Source: Streptomyces sp. ITFR-21
GTDB lineage: Bacteria > Actinomycetota > Actinomycetes > Streptomycetales > Streptomycetaceae
DNA length: 64,000 nucleotides
Direction: 5' to 3'
Assembly (NCBI RefSeq): GCF_031844685.1
Contig: NZ_CP134605.1
Coordinates: forward strand, 6,050,001-6,114,000
The position numbers and the translations under genes were made by a program. The notes beneath the pieces are model-generated. The model was not told the DNA's origin. It worked only from the letters and a program-made list of their open reading frames with translations, and ran no database searches. Positions 26,787 through 36,083 of this stretch are shown one piece after another (within the stretch, counting starts at the first letter, position 1; every line of letters starts with the position of its first letter).

Positions 26787-27805
26787 CACGGCTCCTCCGG
26801 CTCACCGCCCGGCGCGCCGAACTCCCCCCGCCGGCCCGGTCCGCCGACCGGGCGGCCGGGCGGAGCAGGCGGTCGGCCGCCGGCCGCGCCGCCGCCGCGT
26901 CGGCCCTGCTGCTCGCCGCGGTGTGCGGCGGCCTCAGCACGGGCGCCGGCCGCGCCGCCGCCGCCCCGCAGCCGATGAGCGCGTGCACGACCACCTCCGG
27001 GGTCGTGCTCGCGGTGGACTTCAGCCACTGGGGCGGCCCGCTGCTGCGCTCCTGCGGCACCACGCCCACCACCGGCTACACCCTGCTCAACCAGGGCGGC
27101 TGGACCACCACCGGCACCCAGCACGACGGCCCGGCCTTCATCTGCCGCATCGGTTACGCCGGCTACCAGGGCGGCAGGCAGTACCCCGCGGCCAAGGACG
27201 AGCCCTGCGTGGTGACCCCGCCGACGACCGCGTACTGGTCGTACTGGCACGCGGACGCGGGGAAGAACACCTGGTCCTACAGCCAGCTCGGCGCCATGAG
27301 CTACCGCCCGAGGCCCGGCAGCGTGGACCTGTGGACCTTCGGCGCCACCGACGTCGCCGGCGGCCGGGGACGGCCGACCGTGTCCCCTGACACCGTCCGG
27401 GCCCGCAACACGGCCCCCGGCCCCGGCACCTCACCGCCGCTCAGGCACGGCGGGCCGAGCCCCCACAAGACGGCGGGCACGGCGCCGGGCACGCCCGCCC
27501 CCACCACGGCCCCGGGCGCCCCCGCCCCGGCGACGACGCCCCCCGCTCCCGCGACCCCCGCTCCCGCGACCACCGCTCCCGCGACCACCGCTCCGGCGAC
27601 CACCGGGACACCGGCCGGCGCGGCCGCCACGACCGCGGCGCCGACATCGCCGGCCGCCGGGCCGACCGCCCAGGACGCCGAACCGGCCGCGGCCGCCGGC
27701 CACTCCTCGGGGTCGGTCCTCCCGTTCGCCGTCACCGCCGCCGTCCTCGCCGTCATCGCGGGACTGATCGTTCTGCGGGCCCGGCAGCGGCGACGTGCGG
27801 AGTAG
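26783..27805 (+). CDS. SCO2322-family membrane-anchored protein
   Basis: A 340-residue exported protein with a signal peptide ending near AAAAP (residue 60). Next comes the same four-cysteine domain as the upstream protein (VLAVDFSHWGGPLLRSC, HDGPAFICRIGY, TAYWSYWHADAG). A long Pro/Ala/Thr linker with ATTAP repeats and a single C-terminal transmembrane helix with a basic tail complete it. It has no sortase motif, so it is membrane-tethered. The GTG start overlaps the upstream stop (GTGA). Its duplicated domain and operon position suggest that it hands ligand from the wall protein to the transporter. Confidence 0.78.
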   Translation: MTRLLRLTARRAELPPPARSADRAAGRSRRSAAGRAAAASALLLAAVCGGLSTGAGRAAAAPQPMSACTTTSGVVLAVDFSHWGGPLLRSCGTTPTTGYTLLNQGGWTTTGTQHDGPAFICRIGYAGYQGGRQYPAAKDEPCVVTPPTTAYWSYWHADAGKNTWSYSQLGAMSYRPRPGSVDLWTFGATDVAGGRGRPTVSPDTVRARNTAPGPGTSPPLRHGGPSPHKTAGTAPGTPAPTTAPGAPAPATTPPAPATPAPATTAPATTAPATTGTPAGAAATTAAPTSPAAGPTAQDAEPAAAAGHSSGSVLPFAVTAAVLAVIAGLIVLRARQRRRAE

Positions 27806-29228
27806 GCCGGCGCCCACGGGTCCGCCCGGCACCGGCGGCGACACCCAGGGCGGCCCGCGCGGGCCCCGGCCGGGGCCCGCGCGCCGACCGCTCGGGAGCC
27901 CGGGGCGCGGGCTGCCGCGCACCCTGCACCCGGTCGCCTGGTGGATCTGGGGCATCGGCCTGGCCACCGCGGTCAGCCGCACCACCAACCCGCTGCTGCT
28001 CGCCCTGGTCCTGGCCGTCCTCGGCTACGTCGTCACCGAACGCCGCACCGACGCGCCCTGGGCCAAGGGCTTCACGTACTACCTGTGGCTCGCCCTGACC
28101 GTCGTCGCCGTCCGGGTCGTCTTCCGCTGCGTGTTCGCCTCCGGCATCACCCCCGCGGACCACATCCTGTTCTCCCTGCCGCGGATCCCCACCCCGCACT
28201 GGTACGCGGGGATCCGGCTCGGCGGCCCGGTCTCCCTGGAGGCGGCCCTGTCCGCCGCCGTCGACGGACTGCGGCTGGCCTGCCTGCTGTGCTGCGTCGG
28301 CGCCGCCAACACCCTCGCCAACCCCAAGCGGGCGCTGCGGGTGCTGCCCGGCGCGCTGTACGAACTCGGCGTCGCCGTCACCGTGTCCATGAGCGTCGCC
28401 CCCCAACTCGTCGAGAGCGTCCAGCGCGTCGCCCGCGCCCGGCGGCTGCGGGCGGACCGGGCCGCCGGGCCGCGGGCGGTACGGGCGCTGGGCGCTCCGC
28501 GGGCGCTGCGCAGCATCCTCGTCCCCGTCCTCGAAGACGCCCTGGAGCGCTCGCTCCACCTGGCCGCCGCCATGGACTCGCGCGGCTACGGCCGGGCGGG
28601 CACCGCCACCCGCGCCTCGCGCCGGACCACCGCGGCGCTGATGCTGGGCGGCATGCTCGGCCTGTGCACCGGCGTCTACGGACTGCTCGACGGCACCACC
28701 CCCCGCGCCCTCGGCCTGCCCGCCCTGCTCGGCGGATCGCTGCTGTGCTGCGCCGGGCTCGCCCTCGGCGGACGCCGGGTGCGGCGCACCAGCTACCGCC
28801 CCGACCCCTGGCGGGCCCCGGAGTGGGCGGTAGCGCTGTGCGGCGGCGTCACGGCCACCGTGTTCTTCCTGACCGCCGGCTACGACGCGGCCGACCTGAA
28901 CCCCGGCCTGTATCCGCTGAGCTGGCCGTCCCTTCCGTGGCTGCCCGCCGCGGCGATCCTGCTGGCCGGCACGGCCGCCTTCGCCGCGCCGCCCCCGGTC
29001 CGTACCCCGGCACCCACCCCGGCACCCACCCCGGCACCCACCCCGGCACGCACGCCGGTCGCGCGGACGGCCGCGCCGCCGCGTGCCGCCGGGGCGGCCG
29101 GCGTGCGTGCCGGGGCCATCAGGGTCGCCGGGGCCGCCCGGGCAGCTGAGGTCACCGGGGCAGCTGAGACTGCCGGGGCTGCCGATGCCGCCGGGGCCGC
29201 CGACCAGCCCGGCGAGGTCCCGCCGTGA
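27795..29228 (+). CDS. ECF transporter T component (CbiQ family)
   Basis: A 477-residue membrane protein. The CbiQ/EcfT fold spans about residues 50-270 and ends with the coupling motif AMDSRGYGRAG near 256. EcfT proteins are usually 230-270 residues. This one carries about 200 more, with further hydrophobic segments and a Pro-Ala-Thr repeat (12-bp DNA units near 29008-29045) and an Ala-rich tail. The GTG start overlaps the upstream gene by 11 bp. No EcfA ATPase gene is adjacent, so the ATPase must be encoded elsewhere or be shared. Confidence 0.82.
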   Translation: MRSRPAPTGPPGTGGDTQGGPRGPRPGPARRPLGSPGRGLPRTLHPVAWWIWGIGLATAVSRTTNPLLLALVLAVLGYVVTERRTDAPWAKGFTYYLWLALTVVAVRVVFRCVFASGITPADHILFSLPRIPTPHWYAGIRLGGPVSLEAALSAAVDGLRLACLLCCVGAANTLANPKRALRVLPGALYELGVAVTVSMSVAPQLVESVQRVARARRLRADRAAGPRAVRALGAPRALRSILVPVLEDALERSLHLAAAMDSRGYGRAGTATRASRRTTAALMLGGMLGLCTGVYGLLDGTTPRALGLPALLGGSLLCCAGLALGGRRVRRTSYRPDPWRAPEWAVALCGGVTATVFFLTAGYDAADLNPGLYPLSWPSLPWLPAAAILLAGTAAFAAPPPVRTPAPTPAPTPAPTPARTPVARTAAPPRAAGAAGVRAGAIRVAGAARAAEVTGAAETAGAADAAGAADQPGEVPP

Positions 29229-30187
29229 TCCGACCCCGCCGGGCCGGCCTCCGCGGTGACGGCCCCGCCCCGGCCCGAGCCCGAGCCGGGCAGCCCGCCG
29301 ACACCGGCCGGGCGTCCGGTCCGGCCGGCGCCGGCGCCGACCGCGGGACCCGGCGTGCCACCGCCGCCCGGATGCACGCCGCGGCCGTGGCCACCGTCGT
29401 GCTAGCCGCCTTCATCGGACTGGTCGCGTTCTTCTGGCCGTTCGTCGTCGCCCCCGGCCGCTTCGGTTCGTCCTACGCGCCCCCGCTGATCTTCGGCGTC
29501 CTGCTCGTCCTCGTCCTGGCCGTCGTCCTCGCCCAGATCGCCGACGGCGGCATCGACGCCAAGGCCCTGGCCATGCTCGGCGTCCTGTCCGCCGTCAACG
29601 CCGCCCTGCGCCCGCTCGGCGCCGGAACCGCCGGCATCGAGACCGTCTTCTTCGTCCTGGTGCTGGCCGGCCGCGTCTTCGGCCCCGGCTTCGGCTTCAC
29701 CCTCGGCTGCACGTCCCTGTTCGCCTCCGGCCTGCTCACCGGCGGCGTCGGCCCCTGGATGCCGTACCAGATGTTCGGCTGCGCCTTCGTCGGCATGCTC
29801 GCCGGGCTGCTCCCGCGCGCCCGGGGCAAGGCCGAGATCCTGCTGCTGGCCGCCTACGGCTCCGCCTCCGGCTACCTCTTCGGCTTCCTGCTCAACCTCT
29901 CCTTCTGGCCCTTCTCCCTCGACCCGGGCAGCTCCATCGCCTACCTCCCCGGCCTCCCCTTCACCGAGCAGTGGCACCGCTACCTCGCCTTCGACGCCGC
30001 CACCTCCCTGGGCTGGGACACCGGCCGCGCCGTCACCAACTTCGCCGCCGTCCTCGTGGCCGGCCCCGCCGCCCTCACCACTTTCCGCCGCGCCGCCCGC
30101 CGCGCCAACTTCACCGCCCCCGTTGTCTTCACCCCCGCCGCCGGGCAGCCGGCGCAGCCCCGGAACAACCCCGACCCGCCGCGCTGA
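29225..30187 (+). CDS. ECF transporter S component, probable cobalamin specificity
   Basis: A 320-residue integral membrane protein starting at a GTG that overlaps the T-component stop (GTGA). A 60-residue Arg/Ala/Pro-rich N-terminal tail precedes six or more hydrophobic segments. Conserved-looking loops include SAVNAALRPLGAG, GFGFTLGCTSLFASG and WMPYQMFGCAFVGML, as in the S-component superfamily. Substrate assignment to cobalamin rests on the riboswitch and operon partners, not on a known specificity motif. Confidence 0.78.
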   Translation: MIRPRRAGLRGDGPAPARARAGQPADTGRASGPAGAGADRGTRRATAARMHAAAVATVVLAAFIGLVAFFWPFVVAPGRFGSSYAPPLIFGVLLVLVLAVVLAQIADGGIDAKALAMLGVLSAVNAALRPLGAGTAGIETVFFVLVLAGRVFGPGFGFTLGCTSLFASGLLTGGVGPWMPYQMFGCAFVGMLAGLLPRARGKAEILLLAAYGSASGYLFGFLLNLSFWPFSLDPGSSIAYLPGLPFTEQWHRYLAFDAATSLGWDTGRAVTNFAAVLVAGPAALTTFRRAARRANFTAPVVFTPAAGQPAQPRNNPDPPR

Positions 30188-30201
30188 ACCGGCCTCCGCG
30201 G

Positions 30202-30243
30202 CCACCCGCCTCCGCGCACCGCCGAGCCGGCTGCGGCGGGTGG
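30202..30243 (+). terminator. Hairpin after the cobalamin operon
   Basis: CCACCCGCC (30202-30210) pairs exactly with GGCGGGTGG (30235-30243), starting 15 bp after the S-component stop. The loop is 24 nt with internal GC pairing. There is no U-tract, as is usual in this kind of genome. Confidence 0.5.
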
Positions 30244-30387
30244 CGGAGGTGGCGGGTTCGGCGCCGTTGCCCCCGGCCAACCGCCGGTGCCATGGTCTCA
30301 TCAGCCCGCCCTCCGGCGGGCACCTGCGCCACCACAGCACGCCCAGCCCGCGAACGGTCCTATCCGATCGGCGACAAGGACGTCATC

Positions 30388-31029
30388 ATGCGAAGCAGAA
30401 TCCCCGGCCTCAGGGCCCTCGTGATCCCCGCAGCCATCGCTGCCGGCTTGTCCGGTCTGGCCACCGCCGGGCCGGCGCAGGCCGAGACCGCGGCGAACGC
30501 CGCCCCCTCGGTCTCGACGCGCGTGGCGGCGTACCAGACGGAACCGGGCGAGCCCGACGTGACCAGCCCGAACCTGTTGAGCGCAGGATCCTTCGAGCAG
30601 AGCATCGCCGGCTGGCAGCGGCTGGCCCCCTCCGGCGGGACCGTCAACTGGGCCGACTACAACACGGCGTTCGGCGCCCCGGCGCCGGCCTACGACGGCA
30701 CCGGGTACCTGGCCGTCAACACCGACACCGCCGGCGGCTCCGTCTATCAGGATGTGCCGGCCTACGGCGCCGGCGGGGTGTACCAGGCTTCGGTGTGGCT
30801 CTCCTCGCAGTCCGGCTCCGCAAGCGGCGTCTTCTGCCTCTGGAGCCTGAGCAGCACCAATACCAGCCTCTGCAGCCCCTACAGCGTCGACTCCGCGACC
30901 GGCTACCAGAATTACGTGCTGATCTTCGGCGTGCCGCTGCAGGCGGGCACGCTGCGGTTCCAGGTCTACCCGACGGCGAACGGCGGGACCACCGACATGG
31001 ACGCCGCGAGCCTCGTCCGGATCGCCTGA
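30388..31029 (+). CDS. Secreted protein with jelly-roll-like domain
   Basis: A 213-residue exported protein. The signal peptide MRSRIPGLRALVIPAAIAAG ends near AQAE (residue 33). The mature part has NLLSAGSFEQSIAGWQRL near residue 65, the usual opening of CBM4/9-like or discoidin-like carbohydrate-binding beta sandwiches. It ends with DMDAASLVRI, a typical last strand. ATG 30388 has AAGGA eight bases upstream. No catalytic domain is present. The ligand is unknown. Confidence 0.65.
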   Translation: MRSRIPGLRALVIPAAIAAGLSGLATAGPAQAETAANAAPSVSTRVAAYQTEPGEPDVTSPNLLSAGSFEQSIAGWQRLAPSGGTVNWADYNTAFGAPAPAYDGTGYLAVNTDTAGGSVYQDVPAYGAGGVYQASVWLSSQSGSASGVFCLWSLSSTNTSLCSPYSVDSATGYQNYVLIFGVPLQAGTLRFQVYPTANGGTTDMDAASLVRIA

Positions 31030-31739
31030 CCCGTCGAGCGGCCGTGGTGCACCGCGCCACGGCCGCAGCCGCGCTCCGCAGCCGCGCTCCGCGGCCTCGC
31101 GGTGGCCGACCGGATCACCGGTGCCTCCGACTCCGTCGAACCGCTCGTCGAGCACGTCCGCATTTCCGTTCGCCTTTCCGTTGTCTTCCACCGAGCCGGC
31201 CGGCCGCCGCGCACCCCCGCACCGCCGTCCCGGGCGTCCGCGACTGCTCCGCCGGTCCCACCACCGGTCCGGCGCCGCCGCGTCTCCCGTGCGCCGACGG
31301 CAACAGCCGCCCACCGGGCCCCCGTTCGCGCGGGTTGTGGCACCGGCCGCTGGTTCTGCGCCGTCACCGGGGCCTTGCGGCAAGCCCCCCGCCGCGCTAT
31401 AACGTGAAAGTGGCGAGGAGCGGATTCTCCTTGCCTCTGTCTTTTCGCCGCCCCGTCGAACCGACACCCTTCCCGCGAAGCGGTGGCGCGGTGGGACGCT
31501 TCGCCCTGGGGGCGAGCGCGCCCTGCGGCCCGGCCGGCCCTGCTCCCAGCGGGAACTCCTTGTCGCCGCGTGCCTCCAGCGGCTGCGGGTCTGGTCTTTC
31601 GCGTACCGGCGCGCCTTTGACACCATGGCTTGCCCGTACGTTCGAGCAGGCCGCCGAACACCATCGCACGGAGCCGGGAGACGCCGTTGCACGGATCCGA
31701 GTTCGCAACCGCCGGCGCGTCAGGCGGCGGTGACGGCTG
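31030..31739. other. Intergenic region, no gene recognised
   Basis: About 710 bp. Frames are open by GC bias but have no recognisable family or ribosome site. The middle (31390-31440) is less GC-rich. Confidence 0.5.
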
Positions 31740-33345
31740 ATGGCCGTGTCGGCGGTGCTGGAAGCGGTGGCGGGGATCGCCACGCCGGGGGCCGTGGTGT
31801 GGCAGACACGGATCCAGGCCGCGGCGCGGCGCGGGCGCCTTCGGGACGCTTCGGCCGGCGGCCCGATGACATCGGTGGCACCGCCGGTCGGTGCGGTCCC
31901 GGAACTGGTGCGCGGCCGGGGCCAGGTGATGGGTCAACTGAAGCGGTGGCACCGCAGGCCGCCAAGCGCCGTGGTCGTACTCGCCGGCATGGGCGGTGCG
32001 GGGAAGCCGACCGTGGCGGCGGCGCTGGCCCGCCACACCGCGCGAAGGCGGAGGGTCTCACGCCCGCCGGGGCGTGTGTGGTGGATCTGGGCCGCCGACC
32101 GCCTCAGCCTTGCCGCGGGACTGGCTTCGGTGGCCCGGCAACTGGGCGCCGGACGCGTCGACCTGGAGGCGATCCCACCGGCGCCGCCGACGGCCCGGAC
32201 CGCTTCTGGGAGCTTCTGGACAAGGCGCCGCCGGGCTGGCTGCTGGTCTTCGACAACGCCGACACCCTTGAGGTCCTGGCCGGCCCCCGCCGTGACGCCG
32301 ACCAGAAGACGTGGGGATGGCACGCGCGGGTGGTGTACCTCAGACCCCTCGACCCGGCCGACGCCGCCCTCGTCCTGCGGGACCTCGCCCCCGGGGCGGG
32401 CGACGGGGCCAAGGCGCGCGCGCTCGCCCAGGACCTGGGCGGACTGCCGCTGGCACTCCACCTGGCCGGGATGTACCTGAGGTCCACCGTCGTCCGCCGG
32501 TCGACCTTCGCCGCCTACGGCGAGGCACTCGCCGGCGGCGGGCTGCACCTGCTCGACGAGCCGGGGGCACCGACCGGGCACTCGTGACGCGGACCTGGGA
32601 GATCTCGCTGGACGACCTGGTCCGGGACGGCATACCGCACGCGAGGACTGTGCTGCGCCTGCTGTCGTGCTACGCGGCCGACGCCGCGATCCCGCGGTAC
32701 CTGCTCGACGACCACCGCCTCTCCGGGCTGCTGGCGCCATCACAGCCGTCGGAGTCGTCGGGCCGTACCGGCGGGCCACCCGGACCTCCTGCTGGACCAC
32801 GCATTGCGGGGGCTGGAAAGGCTCGGCCTGATCGAGAGCCGGCCGGCCCGGAGCGGGCCGTCATACTCCACCCACTGGTGGTGGAGACGAACCGGATGTA
32901 CCTGCGGGCGGGGACCGCGCGGCCCGCCGAACTCATGGTCGGCGCGCTGTCCGGTCTGCCCGTCGACTCGCACGCCGCCTGGCCGCGCTACCGGATGCTC
33001 GGCGTCCATCTGCACGCCCGGCTCGACACCGTGGCCGCCCACCTCGACCAGGACTGTCTGACGGCGCTCCGCGATCCGACGTGGATGACGGTTTGCGCCC
33101 TGGACGAGAGCGGAGCGTACGACGCCGCCGAACGCCTGTGCCGCGCCGCGCTGGCCCGCGTGCCCGGTCCGGACCACCGGGCCGGCCTCCGCCTGCGCCG
33201 CCAGCTCGCCTGGGAGCTCGCCGTGCAAGGCGAGTTCACGGGCGCCGAGGCGATGTTCGCCGAAGTGGCGGCGCGCCGCGCGCGACTACTGGGTGACGAC
33301 CATCCGTCCGCCTGCTGGCCGAGCGCGGCGGCGCCGCCCTGCTGA
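31740..33345 (+). pseudogene. Decayed NTPase/TPR (STAND-type) gene
   Basis: Pieces of one STAND-like protein are spread over all three frames. The N-terminus has a degenerate P-loop, GMGGAGKPT, with proline after the lysine. A second frame from about 32190 has WLLVFDNADTLEVL and GGLPLALHLAGMYL. A third from about 32580 has TWEISLDDL. Further shifts near 32765 and 32850 precede TPR-like helices (AERLCRAALARV, FTGAEAMFAEV) that stop abruptly at LLGDDHPSA. At least four shifts plus a damaged P-loop mean true decay. Intact relatives act as signalling NTPases in actinomycetes. Confidence 0.72.
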
Positions 33346-33365
33346 TCGGGGTCGGACTGAACCGG

Positions 33366-33692
33366 ATGACCGCGCTGCACCACGCCGAGCAGCTGTCCGG
33401 CCGGCGGCTTCTCGTCCGGTGGGCACGGGACGCGGGCGGCCGGGTGTTGATGGTGAAGACAGGGTCGTGCTTCGAGGGGTTCCCACGGCTGGAGCCGGCG
33501 CTGCGGCCGCTGGTCCGCACCGCGCGGGTGGGGGAGTCCCGCTGGACGGCCTACCCGGTCGAGGAGGCGCTCTCGGCCGCGTGCGGGGCCATGTCCGCCG
33601 ACCAGCCGGTGACCCACTGCGCCGACGAGGGCTGCCCGCGCTGCCGTGACTCGATAGCCGGCGGTCCGATCGGCCCCGCCCCGCTCCGCTGA
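33366..33692 (+). CDS. Hypothetical protein with C-terminal cysteine motif
   Basis: A 108-residue protein starting MTALHHAEQLSGRRLLVRWA, with codon bias typical of genes here. The C-terminus has THCADEGCPRC, whose cysteines could bind a metal. No signal or membrane segment is seen. It follows the decayed NTPase and may be an old partner of it. I do not recognise the family; the start is chosen by length, as no good ribosome site is visible. Confidence 0.5.
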   Translation: MTALHHAEQLSGRRLLVRWARDAGGRVLMVKTGSCFEGFPRLEPALRPLVRTARVGESRWTAYPVEEALSAACGAMSADQPVTHCADEGCPRCRDSIAGGPIGPAPLR

Positions 33693-33983
33693 CCGGCCCG
33701 GTGCCGGGGGCGGCGCGTTCCCGGTCGGCGGTGGAATCCCTGCGGCGGTGTCCGGCCGGCCCGGTGCGGGATCGCGCTCGGCCCGGTGCGGCGCCGGGGA
33801 GGCGAAGGCGGTACGGTTTCGCGACGTTCACACCCCGGACACGGGTGACGCCCTGCGCGGACGCCGTTGTGTGCGATGGTGTGGACCGGACCGCCGGGCG
33901 CACCCGAAAGCGCGCCTACGCACGCGTGGTCCCGGTCGGTACGGCACCACGTCCGAAATGGCTTGAGCACCGGCGAGGAACCG

Positions 33984-34985
33984 ATGAACCCGAGGGACGC
34001 CGACCGCCTCGAACAGGCGGCCACCACCAACGACGCCGACACCGCCGGCGGGATCAAACCGATGCTGGACGCGCCGCAGACGGCCGCCGCCGCGGCGACG
34101 ATGTGGGCCTTCGTCGTCGGCCCACCGCTCGGCCTGATCGCCGCGGTGCCGTTCGTGTGGGGATGGGGCCTGTCCGCGTTGGACGTCGGCATGGCGGTGA
34201 CCGCCTACCTCGTGTCCGGCTTCGGCCTCACGGTCGGCTACCACCGTCTCTTCACGCACCGCTCGTTCAAGGCGCGGCGGGGCCTGCGGATCGCGCTGGC
34301 CGTCGCGGGTTCGCTGGGCGTCGAGGGCTCCCCGGTCCAGTGGGTGGCCAACCACCGCCGGCACCACGCCTTCGCCGACCGCGAGGGCGACCCGCACTCG
34401 CCCTGGCGCTACGGGACCGACACCCGCGCGCTGCTCAAGGGGCTGCTGCACGCGCACGTGGGGTGGATGCTGAAGCGCGAGCTGAGCAACCGCGCCAGGT
34501 TCGCGCCCGACATCGCCGCCGATCCCGACCTGCGGCTCGTCGGCCGGCTCTTCGGGCCGCTGACGGCCGTCTCGCTGCTGTTCCCGGCGCTGGCCGGCGG
34601 CCTCGTCACCGGCAGTTGGGCCGGGGCGCTGACCGGGTTCTTCTGGGCCGGTGTGATCCGGATGGCGCTGCTGCACCACGTCACCTGGTCGGTGAACTCG
34701 GTCTGCCACGTCGCCGGCCGGCGCCCGTTCGCCAGCCGCGACAAGGCCACCAACTTCTGGCCGCTCGCGCTGCTGTCCTTCGGCGAGAGCTGGCACAACT
34801 CGCACCACGCCGACCCCACGGGCGCGCGCCACGGCGTGCTGCCGGGCCAGTTGGACCCGGCCGCCCGCCTCATCTGGGTGTTCGAGAGGCTGCGCTGGGT
34901 CCACGACGTGCGCTGGCCGAGTGCGGAGCGGCTCGTCGCCCGAGCGCTGCCCGAACCGGCCGCGTCGCAGGAGTCCGCCGCCTGA
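33984..34985 (+). CDS. Acyl-CoA delta-9 fatty-acid desaturase
   Basis: A 333-residue membrane di-iron desaturase. Three histidine boxes are present: HRLFTH near residue 86, HRRHH near 123 and HNSHH near 273. An extra conserved SPVQWVANH precedes box two. Hydrophobic pairs near 35-75 and 185-225 suit four transmembrane helices. ATG 33984 follows GAGGAA; the long open frame upstream lacks family sequence. It inserts a double bond in acyl chains and probably tunes membrane fluidity. It appears monocistronic, with a strong hairpin just after the stop. Confidence 0.92.
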   Translation: MNPRDADRLEQAATTNDADTAGGIKPMLDAPQTAAAAATMWAFVVGPPLGLIAAVPFVWGWGLSALDVGMAVTAYLVSGFGLTVGYHRLFTHRSFKARRGLRIALAVAGSLGVEGSPVQWVANHRRHHAFADREGDPHSPWRYGTDTRALLKGLLHAHVGWMLKRELSNRARFAPDIAADPDLRLVGRLFGPLTAVSLLFPALAGGLVTGSWAGALTGFFWAGVIRMALLHHVTWSVNSVCHVAGRRPFASRDKATNFWPLALLSFGESWHNSHHADPTGARHGVLPGQLDPAARLIWVFERLRWVHDVRWPSAERLVARALPEPAASQESAA

Positions 34986-34988
34986 CAT

Positions 34989-35028
34989 GCCGGCCGGCGG
35001 CGGACCGCCGCGGGTCCCGCCGGCCGGC
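34989..35028. terminator. Bidirectional terminator hairpin
   Basis: A perfect 12-bp stem, GCCGGCCGGCGG with CCGCCGGCCGGC, and a 16-nt loop lie between the convergent desaturase and expansin-like genes. Confidence 0.75.
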
Positions 35029-35035
35029 GGCGGCC

Positions 35036-35899
35036 TCAGCAGGCGCCGTTGTCGGCCCAGACCGCCCAGGACGCGGGATCGCCGGGTACGGCGCCGGTCG
35101 AGTAGTAGCTGGCGGTGTACCGGTGGCCTCCGTACGCCGCGGTGTCGCCCGGGACGTAGGACGTGGCGGCGTTCCAGGGGGCGGGGCAGCCCGTACCGCC
35201 CCCGCCGCCGGCGGTCGTCGCGGGGACGGCCGCCGAGGGCGCGCCGACCGTACCGGCGGAGTCGGCTGCGGCCACCGTGTAGCTGTAGGCGGTGCCCGCG
35301 GCGAGGCCGGTGTCGGTCAGCGAGGTGGCCGCGGTGGAGCCGACACGGGCGCCGCCCCGGTAGACGACGTACGACGCCGCGCCGCTGACGCCCGACCAGG
35401 ACAGCGAGACCGAGGTCTGCGTGGTGCCGGTGGCCCGCAGACCGGTGGGCGCGGGCAGCGGCGGGGGTGTGCCGCCCGATCCGGTGAACTGCCAGCTGAT
35501 ACCGGTGACGACGCCGACGGTGAGCGGGGCGAACTCGGCGAAGGCCGGCTGGCTCAGGTCGATGTGGGTCGCGTCGCAGACGGGGCACTTGTCCACCACC
35601 GGCAGGGTGAGGGTCCTGCCGTTGTAGGTGACCTGGACAAAGGTCCCCTTGCACAGGTCGTCGTTGTTGGGGTTGGCGGCCGTCCACCACTGGTGGGACA
35701 CCGCGACGAGATACTGCGTGGACGCGTCAATAGGGGTTCCGCACGCCCCGTAGCCGACGTCGTTGTAGTAGGTCATCTCGCCGGCCATGGGCCGGCCGAT
35801 CGGAACGGCCGCGGCAGTCGGTCCGCCGGCGAGCAGGACGAGCGCCGACGCGCCCGCCGCACCGCCGATCCAGCGCCCGACACGTCGTGGGATGCGCAC
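35036..35899 (-). CDS. Secreted expansin-like protein with FnIII and chitin-binding modules
   Basis: A 287-residue exported protein. The signal peptide VRIPRRVGRWIGGAAGASALVL is cleaved near residue 33. A double-psi beta-barrel follows (EMTYYNDVGYGACGTPI, PVVDKCPVC, THIDLSQPAFAEFAPL), as in RlpA/expansin/EG45-like proteins, with the conserved DLS aspartate. Then comes a fibronectin-III domain (PTGLRATGTTQTSVSLSW) and a C-terminal CBM5/12-type module (APWNAATSYVPGDTAAYGGHRYTA). The GTG start has GGAGG six bases upstream. It probably binds or loosens chitin or cell-wall polysaccharide. Confidence 0.82.
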   Translation of the reverse strand: MRIPRRVGRWIGGAAGASALVLLAGGPTAAAVPIGRPMAGEMTYYNDVGYGACGTPIDASTQYLVAVSHQWWTAANPNNDDLCKGTFVQVTYNGRTLTLPVVDKCPVCDATHIDLSQPAFAEFAPLTVGVVTGISWQFTGSGGTPPPLPAPTGLRATGTTQTSVSLSWSGVSGAASYVVYRGGARVGSTAATSLTDTGLAAGTAYSYTVAAADSAGTVGAPSAAVPATTAGGGGGTGCPAPWNAATSYVPGDTAAYGGHRYTASYYSTGAVPGDPASWAVWADNGAC

Positions 35900-36083
35900 G
35901 GTGCCCCTCCTGTACGACAGCGCAGCGGGAATAACTGAGCAGGACGGTGCTGAGCAGGGCATGCGAAAATGACGGTACACGAACAAGTCTGCGTGAGTGA
36001 GGGGCGCGCGGGCCGTTCCCGGTCGATGGCCGGGAAGGCCCGGCCGGCGGTAGCCCGACGGGGGCGACGGAGGGGGCCGCGCG

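Noticed and set aside
23916-26789. Minus-strand open frame of about 957 codons
   Set aside because: It mirrors the alpha/alpha-barrel gene, has a Gly/Val/Arg-rich composition with no family resemblance, and would cross the riboswitch region.
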